DNA of 64,000 bases from assembly GCA_037954325.1 (NCBI GenBank), contig JBBMNZ010000003.1, forward strand, positions 7,235,965 through 7,299,964, given 5' to 3'. The DNA is from Fistularia commersonii. Lineage: Eukaryota; Chordata; Actinopteri; Syngnathiformes; Fistulariidae. Below, in pieces: positions 10,291 to 24,300 of the stretch. How positions within the stretch are numbered: the stretch's first letter is position 1; each line of letters starts with the position of its first letter. The position numbers and the translations under genes were made by a program. Under the pieces are notes generated by a model, which saw only the letters and a program-made list of their open reading frames with translations, ran no database searches and had not been told where the DNA came from.

Positions 10291-13200
10291 GGTCACCTGC
10301 TGGGAAATCAGTTTACACACACAGACACATGCACGAGTGGGTGAACACACACTCACACAGACACACACATACTAATCTTGTGCATTAACTGTTGAAAGAC
10401 AACTTTCACAGAAGTAAAAACATTTTTGCCAAACATCTATGACAGCCATTCACTTTTTCACCTTTTCAACAGTTTTTTGTAATAAAACCCCATCTTTTTG
10501 AAGTTGCCGTCAAGTGGAGATGGGTCGCTTCATGTTTTACTTAGCTCATATATAGGCCATATTTCTAAATGCTTTAAATTTTTTTTTTTTTCACATACAT
10601 ATATGCTGCATATTGATAAACAACACGTCTCCTATCTTCAAATTATCTTGTAATAGTAATAAAACTTTGTAACCTGTGATTTTGAGAATTTTACCATCTC
10701 AAATAAATGATATTCCATTTTTGATTTTGTAGTTATTAAAATTTTGGCTAGGTGGTAAAGATTGTTGTCCTTGGTTCCTTAGGACCAATGTTATTTAGAG
10801 GAGATCATTGGTAGACTAAGGCAAAAGACAGCCAACTGTGAAGATCAAGTCAGGTATTGCTGTAAAATGAGTGAGAAACAGGAACAGAAGGTGATCACAA
10901 AGAGTACAGTGGAAAAGGAGTACAATTGAAGGCTCATTGGGTAGCTACAAATGAGTATGTTAAAGTGCATGTGATTTTAATTGTACTTCCATGGAGATTT
11001 GGCTGTGCCATATAGAAGTTTCAACATTGGACGCACTTAACAGTACTTGTGTCTGAATACACTTATGTTGTTTTTTTTGTCATATGATATGTAAAACAAG
11101 AAAACAAAACAATTCATGCATTTGGTTTGCCAAGAATAACCAAGATGAAGCAAATGGCTGTTACTTGGACTGAGATAAATGCTATTACCATTTTAAAATG
11201 CAACCATTATGAATCTTCAGATGAATCACAGACTTGTGGTATGTTTGCATCAAGGGACTTATCTTGGGCCACAAATATCAAAATTTGTGTGTGGTGTGTG
11301 TGTGTGTGCAATGATTAATAGGTAAAAGAGTTGTGTGTGCCATGTGGCTATTTGTTGTCCCGTCACCACTGGACTTTGTCTCTGTGGGTTCATGGAATTT
11401 TAGGAATAGATAGGATTGTTGTATAAAGAAGTTTTTTACAGTGTGCCATGCATAATTTAATCACTAAATCACTATATTTATCATAAAATTCTGTAATATG
11501 TAATTTCTCACCAAATAAAAAGCAATATAAAATACTTTTAAATGATTATAAAAACTTTTTGTTTAAAACTTTGTATAACTCAATGAAACAACTATCTTAA
11601 AATAAAGTGGTTATATATCTCTAGAATCTGTGCTAAAAGAAAAAATGCAAAGACTGACTTGGCTTTCAAGGAACACAGAAAAAAAAAAACACTAATCCTT
11701 TGTATGAACATCCTTCAGGAATAATGTGTCAAAGGTGAACCCATGAGGAATATTATCATATCTATGGTAAACTAATTTTATCTCACAGTTACAATCAGCG
11801 GCAAAGAGTACCCACTTTTTAGCATAGACAAGTTTCTGTAATCTATATGATCAATCAAATTTCTCTGAATAATATTTAGCTCAAAATTGTTGCTCTCAAT
11901 TATAGTAGGATATGTAAGGTTTTCCATATACAGCATTTTCAAAGCAAGAAGTTGAACTAATAGAATGAAGCAAACGGTCACCACTGCTTCAAAATATCCC
12001 GCTGTCTTAACTTGAAAAGAATTTGAATATATTTGCAGTATTATGTAACTTGACTGTCACGATTTCCCAAGTCAAAGTCCTGCTCTATTTAAGAAAACAA
12101 AATAAAAAACTAATAATCTGGATTTTTATTTTCATTTTCCTTTGAGGCTGAGCCCAATGTGTCCCTGTTTTAATTATTCTTCTATTTGTGATGTCCTCTT
12201 CTTGTTCATCTTACTCTTGTCTTTGAGTATTTCTGTCTTCCTTTGTTAGTTGTCATGTACAATAGTTGACATTTATTCCAGTATCTGCAGACTACACCCT
12301 CACTGAGTTTATGTTTTTACAACCAGCTTGATGACCCTGTGAAGACAGAGGACCGGCAGGAGCCATTATCTATACAAGCTTCACTGATATCATCAGCTCT
12401 AGCCATTTGCCTAACACCAACTGGTCAAACACATCACAGAAGGGAAAGTGAAGCAATGAGACACAGAAGCATGTGTATGTCTGCATTTTTAGATGAGGAG
12501 GTTTCTGATTTAATCAAATAAACAAAGGGCAATGCATTCCATTCAATTATTTTAAATCGATATCACTCTTTGACGGATGTATCGGCATCATCCTTTTGGT
12601 TTTTGCTCTCAGTTCTCAGTTTGTTGCCGACAGTCATTCAGCTGGACGATACCTGATTAAATCTGTTTTGGGGCCATAACATAAGAAGTTTCTACTTCCA
12701 GTCTTTGTCAATAATAGTGATGAAAGGAAGCATTCTAGTTGTGTGTTAGTTTTTTTTTTTTTTTTTTGAGTAACCAAAACCCAATCCAACTAAAAATCTA
12801 TATTTTCACATCCTCAGTATTGGGCAATTTTAATGTCAACTTGAATTTCCCCTCTGATGAAATGTAGCTCTTATGTGACGTCTTTCTAACACTGGATTGA
12901 TGATTGATGTGTCTTTGCTGGTGAATTGTTGTCATTTTTTGAGTGAAACTTGCCACAATGTGTTGAAATAAGCTTTTACAATGGCAACATATAAATACAG
13001 CTGGCAAATCACCACATTTATCCATTGGTGACTAGTTGAATCTCCAAATATCATGAGAAATGTGCTATTGCTTGGGTTCCCACTTCTTCTGAGCTATTAA
13101 ACTTTAAATAGATTAAGTCATCAACAAAATGGTTCCCGGTAACGTTGAACAACACTTGCTGGTTCCAACATTTGAATGCTTTTAAGCTGCTCTTTGTTTT

Positions 13201-13994
13201 GTTTTTGAGTTCCTCAAAATAAAGCTTTTTGTGAATAAAATAAGACATTTGAAGACGCCATCTCAGAAGTTGTGGAGAACATTTGGCCCTGTTAAAACAA
13301 ATTTGTCCTTTGCTAAACCTCCTCAATACCCCGAAAGAGCATAAGGAGGCTGAACACAGTCAGAGCACATGGATCCTCTGTCTGGGTCGCATGCACTCAT
13401 TGTACAGATGTCCTCATGGTTTGTACTCTAGCATGAGCGATAAGAGCACTCTACATATCAGCTGCGCTGAGTTCAGGGCGTATGTAAAGGAATAAAATGA
13501 CAAATGAGTCTTATCTGGAACAGCAACCTTTGAAACTACACCATGTTGATTAAGTATCCATACCATCTATCTTGATTACCGTCATAATTGTTATCAATCA
13601 GAGCTCAGAAGAACATGGCAAGACTGTTGGAATTTCACAACACTGCAATGGCCACTAAACACCGGACATGGAACGAACACAGTCAAATCACCAATTTGAA
13701 CATTTGTCAGCCCACCTGATATACAGACAAACACAAGTGATGATATTAATGGAAAAGGACCTTCTTTATACATAATCAGCAACTAGTTTTGGAGGGACCC
13801 TCAAACAGCCAGACAGATGAAGAGTAATTGTCTAGAGTTGATAAATATTTCATCAGCAAATCCACTATTTGATCAGGCTCTGGCTAAGGTTCAAAGGTCG
13901 TGTCATTGTTCCAGCTGACTCCTTGATGGAGCACTGTTCTGCAAGCAGCAGGGGAGGTTATCTCAGCTGTTAGAAGCAGACAACACTTACACTT

Positions 13995-14056
13995 ACACAC
14001 ACGCACACACGCACACACACACACACACATACACACACATACACACACGCATACAC
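13995..14056. repeat. Imperfect CA microsatellite
   Basis: CA dinucleotides interrupted by CG and TA units over about 60 bases. Confidence 0.85.
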
Positions 14057-14802
14057 AAAAACATTTCAGATGGTTTTACCCAAACCTGCTCAAGTTTGTA
14101 GGCATGTGTTTTTGCAATGTCACATCTGTTGAGGTCGTTTTAATACATTTGGTCCAAAGCCCTGGTCGAGCAGTGTCACTGTAGGTTGTGTTGCACAGCA
14201 GGTTGCACAGTTTGACAGCAAAGCAAGAAATCAAACCGTGAACTCGGATAACCTAAATCATTAGACACATTAGAAGAGAATGACAGACAATTTATAATTA
14301 TGTCTGAATCATACAGTGCGTACTGGCGTGTCCTCGTGTAGCTGGAGAATGATGGCACAAAAGGGCAACCAAAAAGTAGTGAGTTGTCAAGTTGTCCTGC
14401 TAGTGATAGGAAACACTATCTGCATTGTTTATGGGACTGTGCTGCTTTGGGTCCAAAGATAATGTAACAATGTTGGACCTGTTGGATCAAAGTAGAAACA
14501 AATAGGCCAATGGGTACACAACACCATGTGAGCTCATCTTGTCGATTCTCTACATTGTGGGGCAAAATATGTACACCATGCCCTCTTAAATGAAACTTGA
14601 TATAAAATGTTGTCATTTTTCAACATGGAATCAAAATGCTGGCTGCCACAGACTCAGGTCTGTGCTTACCCTGTCAAAATGGATTATTTGGGCATGGGAA
14701 TATATCAGTAACCATTGATCACAATCCAACTATAATGTCCATACTTTGGACGGTCAAAAACTTTGAAACACATTTTATTACGTTTATTGTGTAAAAGTAA
14801 GT

Positions 14803-15331
14803 ATTGGGTAAAAAAATATTTATTCAGCCACCAATTGTGCAAGTTCTTCCACTCAAAAAAGATGAGAAAGGCCTGTAATTTTCATCATTGGTACACTTCA
14901 ACTCTGAGGCAAAGTGCAAAAAAAAAAAAACACAGAAAATCTCATTGTCTGACATTTAAAGAATTCACTCTCAAATTATGATGGAAAATAAGTATTTGGT
15001 CAAGAGCAAAAGTTCATCACAATACTTTGTGTTTTATACCCTTTGCTGGCAATGACAGAGGTAAAATGTTTAGCTCTAGGTTCACTTGGTCCCCCCGCAT
15101 AGTTCTGGGATTCTTGCCCACTGTTCTTGTGATCATTATGACCACACGGGGTGAGCTCTTGCGTGGAGCCTCAGATCGAGGGAGATTATCGGTGGTCTTG
15201 TATGTCTTCCATTTTCTAATAATTGCTCTCACAGTTGATTTCTCACAGTTGAAGTGTACCTATGATGATCTTCTTTCTTTTTAAGTGAGAGAGCTTGTAC
15301 AATTGGTGGCTGACTAAATACTTTTTTGCCT
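14803..15331 (-). mobile_element. Internally deleted Tc1-like transposon
   Basis: Terminal inverted repeats of roughly 90 bases can be read. The left arm has CAGCCACCAATTGTGCAAG and TGGTACACTTCAACT (about 14823-14905). The right arm has AGTTGAAGTGTACCT and CAATTGGTGGCTGACTAAA (about 15246-15319). Between them a minus-strand remnant (about 15232-15075) encodes IIRKWKTYKTTDNLPRS, APRKSSPR and TRTVGKNPRTMRGDQV, the helix-turn-helix region of a fish Tc1-family transposase. The rest of the transposase is missing, so the copy cannot move by itself. Confidence 0.85.
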
Positions 15332-17769
15332 CACACTTAAGTAGATTATATAACATTTTTCAGTCAGTAAATTCCCTTTTTTTTCCTCCTTACTATGGGA
15401 CAACACCTTTAGTAAATCTGCAAATAATCCCCTCTGAAAATAACCAAATTCTTACCTAAACAGGAGCAAATAATTACCTTAAAATACATACAATTACATG
15501 TAGGTTTTACATGAGAAAAGTAGATAGTTAAGTTCTGTCGTGTATCATGTACCTTATTTTCTATAACGAATAATGTGATATAAACTGACCGACTGATGAA
15601 AAAATGGTCTTCTGATTACTGTGACTAGAAAGGCTAATGATGATGAAAACTTTTATTTCAAATCGGTTATAAGCGTGTTAAAAGATGAACCTATGATGAG
15701 TTTCGTGTAATATGCAGACTGGCGCGTAGGAGTTGGAGTACACAATCCCGGTTTCAAGGCCTGTTTGTAATTCTAAAGCTATCATTGCCCAAGATCTCGA
15801 GGTTATTCACCCTTTCACTAAAATACAATGTCCCACAATGTGGATAAAACAAACAAAGGACAGGAAGGAGAGACATTTCACCTAAGCACAGTGTCAAAGA
15901 CTGTAATCGGCGGACATTATATAACACAGCATTGCAAATTTTGAAAATGATGGATGAGTTTGAGTTAATCCGTGTTGTTTAAACATTTCAAAACTAATTT
16001 TTATCTGTTAATTTAGGTGTTAACCAAATGGGTCTATCTTTCTGCTCCACGCATTGTTACTGTGGCATCATCAAAATGCTTCGTTACGTTCTCTTGACAA
16101 GCATTGTGAAACAAAAGTGGACCGGCATTTGATTTGGGAGAACGAAGACAATTCCTTCTGTTGAAACTATAATCCAGTGGTGAAGAGTATAATCCTGATG
16201 ATAAATAACAGCTAATGACATTTTTGTTACTGTAAAATACGAATTGAAAACAAGTTTTACTTTCCATTTTAAACATCATGCATCTTTCTGTAAACAATAA
16301 AAAAAAGAGATCTTATCTCCCTGGACTCCCCTCCCCCCGGTGTTGCGGCAATCATGAAATGTCTGGTAGAAATTTTTGTTCCCTGTGTGTCATTGTCCAG
16401 GATTCCGGACATCTGCAAAATGGTTTAAATAGAGTGTGTTGTCACTGTTAAATGTGTTAAAATCACCACATGGAACGACAAAAGGACATTCAGCAACATG
16501 GTGCTAATGAAGCTTCCAGCTGTGAGGAGAGGTCTGGTGAGATAGTGCTGCTGGCCTCACCACAGGGATCTCCCTTTTCAACCTCCTCACCTCACATGGA
16601 AAAAACATATTTCATCTTTGTCTGATTATTTTTTGTGTTTTAAGTCAAATGGGAAGTCATCAGGCTGTGCTCGAAATTTGTTGACTGTCCTTTAGGACTT
16701 TGGGGCCAAATGCACATAATTGGTAAAGCCAACAGAAACAGAATAAAATAGAATAATCGCAAAACAGAATAACCCCATCACGCCTTGACTGAATAGAAAG
16801 CCCCAAACTTTTGTTTGAAAGGAGTGAATTAGACTGAAAGTGATTTTACTTGGCCAGCAGAGTAAGTGATCCAACTCAATGAAAATAGGACTATTAAACA
16901 AGGGTCGTCTGTAGTGTTGAAGGTTGTGATACAAAGAGAGATCTATTACAAATCGATATAGCAATTTAAAATTATTTGAAGTTGTTGCAGCAGTCTTGTC
17001 TACAACTGCGCAACCCTCAATGGAATAGGCCAAAGAATGAAAAAAAGCGACTAAGCAAACAAAAAGGGAAAGGAAAGGGTGTAAGATGAAAAAGGGGAGA
17101 AAAGTCCTGGTGATTAAATGTCATTCATGCACAACACAAATCACCATGCACCAGTGTTTGACTCTTGAATAATGAGATTCAAAAATTGATCTAAACAGCT
17201 GGGTGCTAGCTGAAGAAAAATATACAGAGGTGAACGTCTTTGACCTCTCCTTTCCCAGCTTGCACTGAGGAGTACTGTATATTTACTAAGTTAATATCAT
17301 CATCTTTAACTATGTGCTGCATTAAAGGGAGCTATCAGTAAAGGATAAGACACATTTGACGCGACAAATGAACATGAAAAATCACCATGTTCTGGCAAAT
17401 ATAAAAGAAAAAGCAGATGCACTGACATTAACAGTAAAAATGTTGATGACACTGGATAATTATGATTTGATTCATCAGCTTGAATTTTTCCAGGCGACAG
17501 AAGACCATTTTAGCTGGAAAAAATTGCCATGAAAAATGATAAATTAATTTTTTGACCATGGATAAGGGACTATCATCAATCGGTTAAAGGTTGATTAAAT
17601 TGTTTTTAATGATTTCTTAATGCTTATGGTCAGGTAACTAGGCTTTGAGATATTCCCTGAAAATGAGTTCAACAGACATACATTTTGAAAAAGAATGATT
17701 TATACGAAGGGATTTGAAGGATTACAAGAGTACAAGAAACTCCAATTTTTCGATGACGCTTTGAACGCC

Positions 17770-18388
17770 TCAATTGGCTCAGCCAATCAGAGCTTCGTAC
17801 TCATCGTCAACAGGAAACTGATGAAGCGTCCTTGGAGCTGCTCTATCTATAGAATAAAGTTTTATATTTTTATCCTCTCTCCGTTCACAATGTGTGCTTT
17901 AGACAAGTGAAATATAAACCATTTTATCGCAAAGGCGAGTTTGTAAGTGACCAAGGTAAATTACTCAGCAATTCACAAAACTACCTGTTTTAAGCTGCCG
18001 AAATATATGTGCTAACGTTAAGTAGCCAGATGGCGCCCACGTAAAAATTAGTGTAGCTCAGACGCTAGCAAAATTAGCTCTCACCTCTCCTTGTCTTATT
18101 TCTGTACACTTTATGTCGTTATATCAGTATCGGTATGATGTTAGCCGTGCGCTTTTGCTAATGCACTCTGGCAATGTAACGTGACGATCCTGTGGTCGAG
18201 TTCACCCCGTTTCTTTTGTGAACACACTGTTCAAGAGGTTATTTTCCCTCAGTTGAATACCCGTGTGCGTAAGCAGCAAAGCTTATTATACCCACCAGTG
18301 TTCTTTTTCTTGTTTAATAATGTGCGCAATATTTATATACCCCCTTTATTTTGTTTGTATCTTCGATTGCATTGTTGCGTGCCTGCAG
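17770..18388 (+). promoter_or_regulatory. cep164: Probable cep164 promoter and 5' UTR region
   Basis: A CCAAT box in good context (GCTCAGCCAATCAGAGC) is centred at 17785. A possible non-coding exon ends at a donor TTT|GTAAGT near 17943, and an acceptor GCCTGCAG ends at 18388, five bases before the start codon. Several GCTAAC, GCTAGC and GTTAGC motifs lie at 18011-18162. The transcription start itself cannot be fixed from sequence. Confidence 0.4.
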
Positions 18389-18393
18389 TTACC

Positions 18394-21300
18394 ATGACCA
18401 CAGCTGCGCTCATAGGGGACCAGCTGATCCTTGAGGAAGACTATGATGAAAATTACATACCTTCTGAACAAGGTACACGGGAGTCGCACTTCATGCTATC
18501 TAGTTAAGGAGTTTAAAGGTGAAAAGTTGTAGTTTTTTCTCTCGTAAGTGCTGTTTTTTCACAGTACAGAGGAGGCCGAGAGCTCATTTTCAGGTGATGT
18601 AGATTAAAATCTTTTGGAGGTGTAGCAAACTCCAAAAACAATACTGCCTCCAAATCGAAATGTTTACTAGAATTCTGTGAAATGTATAATTAATAAGTAA
18701 ATTAAAGTACAAAATTTTCCGCAATACCCTGAGACTTATGTTTAAGATTTCATTTTACCATAGTACTTTGTTGTTAAGGTTCTGTTTCCTGCCTACCGCT
18801 GTAACCCGTCTGAAAAGACAGATTGATTATTCTCTCCTATTGGATCCATACATTAAGTGGTTCTGTGTACTTATAAGTATCATTAATTTTTCCAATGCAA
18901 GTGTCACGCTCACCTTATTCTACCCGCTGTTGTCTTCCACATTGTCAGAGATCAGAGAGTATGCAAGAGAGATTGGCATCGATCCCGACACGGAGCCGGA
19001 TCTCCTGTGGCTGGCCAGGGAGGGCATCGTGGCGCCTCTTCCTCCCGAGTGGAAGCCTTGGTTAGTAAACTCAACATCTACCTTGAGACTGTGGCTGGAA
19101 GGAGAACACAGATAGTTGGTAGAAAGTATGCTTAAACGCACCACTCATCCTATTAGTTGAAACGTGTACATTTATTGAAATAGTTTGTGTTTTTTGAAAA
19201 ATGTGATTTAAAGAGAATGCTTTATTCTGTATATGCTTTTGTACAGCTTCAACAGCACAGGTTGCAGGGCAGCCTACATCTCCAGGGAGATGTCGACAAC
19301 AAAGATTGGTCTAAAAATCAGAGGTGTCAATCTCTGTGGCAGTTGGCCTCCTTCAGGCAAGACTCAGAATAAGACGCTCTTACAGATGACTTTTAGAGCT
19401 GAAACGACTTATCAAATCCATCCATCCATCCATCGTCTGCCGCTTATCCTGCACTCAGGGTCGCGGGGGGATGCTGGAGCCTGTCGCAACTGTCATCGGG
19501 CGAGATACACCCTGGACTGGTTGCCAGGCAATCGAAGGGCCACATATACAGAAAGACTCACTCATTTGGGACAATTTTTCCCAATTTTTTTTTCCAATTA
19601 ACCTGCTGCATGTTCTTGGCCTGTGGGAGGGATGCAATAACTGCTGCGCCACCATGCCGCCAGACTAATCAAATCATTAACATCTATTAGATAAAGTTAT
19701 TTCCTAAAAGAAAACTGAGTAGGCTTCAGAAAACACATTTTCTGTCATTATCTGTCATTTTCTGTTATGGACCTAAGCAGCTAATCAGCCTATCGAGAAA
19801 ATTCTATATTTATGTTAGTGTGATTTTTTTTTTTTTTTTTTGGTCATTGTTGTGTTTTTTAATATATCAAACCTTTTTTATTGATAATTTTCCTGTCTTT
19901 TTCCAGAGAAATTCAATTCTTGTTAAACCACATTTATATTTATATATTTTATCTATATAAATATGGCTCTTCCTGAAAATACTGCAAGATATAATAAGAA
20001 GAACGGATCGAAACATTTCAAAACCAGGAACATTTCTTTTGTTTTCATTTGTAACCATTGAAAATATGCATTTAAAAGGGCCTGGTGAGGGAAAGTTTGT
20101 CAGTTTTTATATGCTTTCAATTTTAATTTTGATTTTAAAAATATGAATGCTGATGCTGAGCATTCAACTTTTGCATTTGAATGAAAATATTTTGGTTTAA
20201 GTCTAAACAAAAGGTTAACGATAACAGTGTTACATGATCATGATATTTTTTCTCTATTCTGTAGTTTTGAACTATAACATTTCTAAATATGTGAATACTC
20301 ATCTGCATCTTTGCTCCTCACCACAGTCAAGATGTGACCGGTGACATCTATTACTTCAACTTCTCCAACGGCCAGTCCACCTGGGATCATCCATGTGACG
20401 AGCACTACCGCCGCCTTGTGGCCCAGGAGCGCGAGCGCACTGCTACTGCGGGCAGCTCGGGGGCGAAGAAAGACAAGGACAAAAAGAAGAAGAAAGAAAA
20501 GAAAGAAAAGAAAGAGAAGAAAGAGAAAAAGAAGAAAGAACCTGTCAAAACTACTGCAGTGAGTGTGCGTTATATTTGACATTGTCCAAAACTCGAAAAA
20601 TGTAGAAATGTTGAGACACCCTGAATACATTTTTAAATCAAAGATAAATATGAGCGCACATTTAGAAAATATTTGCCTTATTTATCAAGTTATAAACAGA
20701 GGGGCAACCCAGTGTCATAATATGTATTGAATATCCCATAGCTGTGGTATTACATCATGAATTTAGTAGAAATGCCTTATTGTCACATAGTTAACGTAGT
20801 TATACATAGATCACAAGATTAGTGAAATTTGACCATTGTATTTACTCATGGATGTACCATGAGCAGAAGGCAGCGCAATGGGGAGCAGTGTCTTGCTCAA
20901 CAACACTTTGACAGGCCAGGAGCAACCAGGAATCAGCCAGGAATGTTCCAAGGTTCCAAGGATGACCACTCTTAACCACCTGCAGCACGCTGCAAATCAA
21001 CAAATCATGAATTTAACATATCAACAAATATGTAAGATCATCAAAAAAATGTTCCTACCCTGATTGTATTCGAACTTAAGTCTCCTTTGAGTCAGGACCA
21101 GCTTTAAAATGACTTAAAATGAAATAGTGGCTCCGAAAAGTGACTAAGGAAGCTGTCAGAAAAAAGGAACTATTGTAATAATTAAATGAATTTATTGACA
21201 ATGTCTCAGATTTTTAGGCAGATGATGCAATATTGCCATTAAAAATGTGCTTTTTGATCGTGATAGGTTTTGCCAAAGTTTTTTTAAAGCGAATGTTTTT

Positions 21301-24300
21301 TGAAGGTCGTCTGACCTTCACCAGAGGGTCTTTCTGTCTCCCTTCCAGCAGATGTTATTTACATCACATTATCATTGTTGTACCCCGAGTTCCAATCGTA
21401 ATCGATATCCCTTGCCCTTTCCTTTTTGTGTCTGAGGTCCAAGGGTGTATCGTACCCACGTGTCTTCGGAGATCTTTTCATGAAACTCCAAACTGCGATT
21501 TTGTCTCATGTCTCACACCTTCTGCAAACGCCGACTGGACCGCAATTCCACAAGGGTGCTTGGTGACACCATAGCCTCTCGAGCAGCATAAGCCCTGGAA
21601 AGGCATGCAGATATCACAGCTAAAAGCCAACGCCTGGCTCAAATGCTGTGAAGCAGCAACACAGTTACATCTATAATGTCCCTGCATGCTTTCCTAAGCC
21701 CTTGTCATACAAAGTTATCAATCCCCAAGTGGGTTCTTCTGAGCAGAATCAGGGGTGGTGGTTTGCATCCAGTTGCAAATTTAACCTAGTAGGACTTGCA
21801 ATTTGCATTTAAGAAACTGCATATGTATATCAAACTTCTACAGCAGCCGTACTGTGTTTGAGTCATTTAATATCCACATTATTCATGTCTTTCAGGCACT
21901 GAGCTCAACCCTGGGAGCTCTGCCATCCCCACTAGGTGGCCTTGCTCCTCTGAGAAGCCTGGACACGCCTGTTCTGGGCTCGCTCCCGGGACCCACCCCT
22001 GCTCTGCGAAGGTCTCTCGGCAGCTCCGGGGGGCTGGAACCCCTTAAGTCATCTCTCGGGGTAATGCCCTTTGGCTGCGAAGGACTATATGATTGTTCTT
22101 TTTAAGGTATTAATCCCTGTGGAATCTGTAAGAAGAATTTAAAGGGATTCAATTTCTATTATCATCAGACTGCCCGGAGCAGTGGCACGCCTAGTGTTTT
22201 TGGCAGCAAACAAGAGGAGCGGGTGTCGCTCACTCTGCCTGGCTTCGATGAAGACGACAATGATCAGAAACTGTCAGAAAGTGAGGTAGGAAGCAGCTGG
22301 GAATGCTCTCATGGCTCTCACTGTATGTCCTTTTCAAATATGATGTTTTTTTTTTTTTCAGCCAAGTCCTCGTGGATCAGAGAGGCTGTTTAAAAACCTC
22401 CATCTGAACCTGGATGCCCTCGGTGAAGGCCTCCAATACGAGGTAACTGTTGACAACTTGACAATGCCACATTGTCTTATAATAAGATAAAGTTTTGCCA
22501 AGGTTACTCCATTACGTTTGCATCAGAAGGTCTTTACTCACGGATTAAAGAGGTGATTATCTGCAAGAAATAGTGAATGACTTTAAAGGAAGATTGATGT
22601 TAACCTGAAATGCAGCATGGGTCGGCTTTTGTTTCATAAATTGTCACTGTTTTGGTCATTTCTCGACGTTGATTTTTTTTCTGAGCTATCCCGATTTGCC
22701 TTTTTTGCGTTTTGTTCTGGTTCTCAGATTCATAGCTGAATATCAGCTCGAAAAGACTAGAAAGGATTGAAGGGTATAATTTTTTTATTTTAAAATGGAT
22801 TGGCAAATCCAGTAAATTTCAAGCATCGAATAGTCTTTTCATAATGAGTTTTAATGAGTGCTGCATTTAAACTTGAAAAATACACATGCTATATACAAAC
22901 ATGAAAGGAAAAAATATACATATACACTTGTATAAATATGTGATGCATGAAAGTAATTGAGAATGGAATCGGCTATTTGACAATGAATGAATGGGAAAAA
23001 TAAACATGTGTAAGTGTCTTTGGTTTTAGCTCCTCCAAGTACATGTACTGGATACCTCTCTATGTCCATTTTATCATTTTATTGTCCCGCATATGAACCT
23101 CAGGACAGTGAGACTAGCGGTCTCGCCCCACCAGAGGAGAGGACCGAGCCAGAACTGCAGGACCTGGCTCTATCCGCAGAACATAGCCCAGAGCCGCCAT
23201 CCCAACAGGTACACCAACACATACACATACGCGCACACGTGTCCTCCATAATGAATAATGTTTTGTAACCCTAGCTGCCTTAACTCTACTCCTGTATATA
23301 AAAATACTTTTTGTATTTTGTACTTTTTGCCATTTTGTTCTGTGATTTGACAAATAAACAACGGGAGATTATTTTTACAAAATTTCAAGTCACCTTAAAA
23401 GCACAAAACTGCCATGCCATGATTATCTGATTATTTATCTGTCCTTTGAAACTGTCTGCATTATGAAGCAGAAATGGATCAATTTCAGGTCACTTAATTT
23501 TCAATCCTTGGGAAGCAAAAAGTTGGTCCTGCCAAGCGAATAACTGAAATATAACTTACGATTGCATGTAAATGTGGAGGGAAAAAAAAAACATAAAAGA
23601 AATTACACAAAAAAAGCAACAGTAGTTGACTGGTCTGTATAAAGAGGGAGGAACTAAAACGTGCATTTTTGTCTTTTATACCGGGATTCAATTCAAAGAG
23701 ACAAAAAGAAGAGGCCAGATTAAAACTTTTGATTTCGCATCATCTATCACTTTGTGGTGCACGTGTTTGTCACGGATTGTTGCCCAGCACCTTCCTCTGC
23801 ATAACCATTTTGTCTGCCGGAGTCCCTCACCTGCCTCCCTCCCACCTTTCTCTCTCCCTTGTGTCTCTCCTTTGGAACGGGCCGGACTGTTCTTCCTTTT
23901 CCCCTCCAAGGACTCTTTGAGGGGCCGCCACCTCAGCCTAGGGGGGGCCCGCGCGGCCAACCCCGAGCCGGAGAACTCGGCAGAGCTGGAGGGAGCGGCG
24001 GGGTCAATTGAGCAGGAGGAAGAGTTAGAAGATGACAGTTTTCGGCTGGAAGAGGGGGAGAGGGGAGCCGAACACGAGAGGGAAGCAAGGGATGAGGTGG
24101 GAAACGAGGCAGAGGGAGAGGTGGCAGATGAGACGGGTGGACAAAGTGAAAAACTTGAGAGCGAGCAGGAGGGAGGTGAAGCGCGACAGAGCAGGACGGA
24201 AGATGAGAGCGAAGAGGTCGCGGAGGAGCACCGCCCTGGAGAAGATGAAGCCGATGGCGGTGGGAAAGAAGTGGTGAGGCAGGAGGAAGATCACACCGGG

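Larger units (their letters stand above)
10300..17770. other. Gene-free interval between apoa1 and cep164
   Basis: About 7.5 kb of AT-rich DNA with no exon I can support. It holds a CA repeat near 13995-14056, a deleted Tc1-like element at 14803-15331 and a DR1-like receptor half-site pair at 13888-13900. As the upstream region of apoa1 it is the likely place for its tissue enhancers, but nothing beyond single motifs can be read directly. Confidence 0.55.

Noticed and set aside
12339..12521. 60-codon plus-strand frame ending DEEVSDLIK
   Set aside because: Looks protein-like, but there is no convincing splice partner, no recognised family, and it stands alone in gene-free DNA.
17695..17910. 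71-codon frame with a CCAAT box and TATA-like run inside, histone-promoter look
   Set aside because: No histone or other coding sequence follows; better read as part of the cep164 promoter region.
23626..23910. 5' extension of the cep164 acidic exon frame
   Set aside because: The frame stays open, but a strong acceptor (CTTTTCCCCTCCAAG) at 23910 fits the phase of the preceding exon; upstream residues look intronic.
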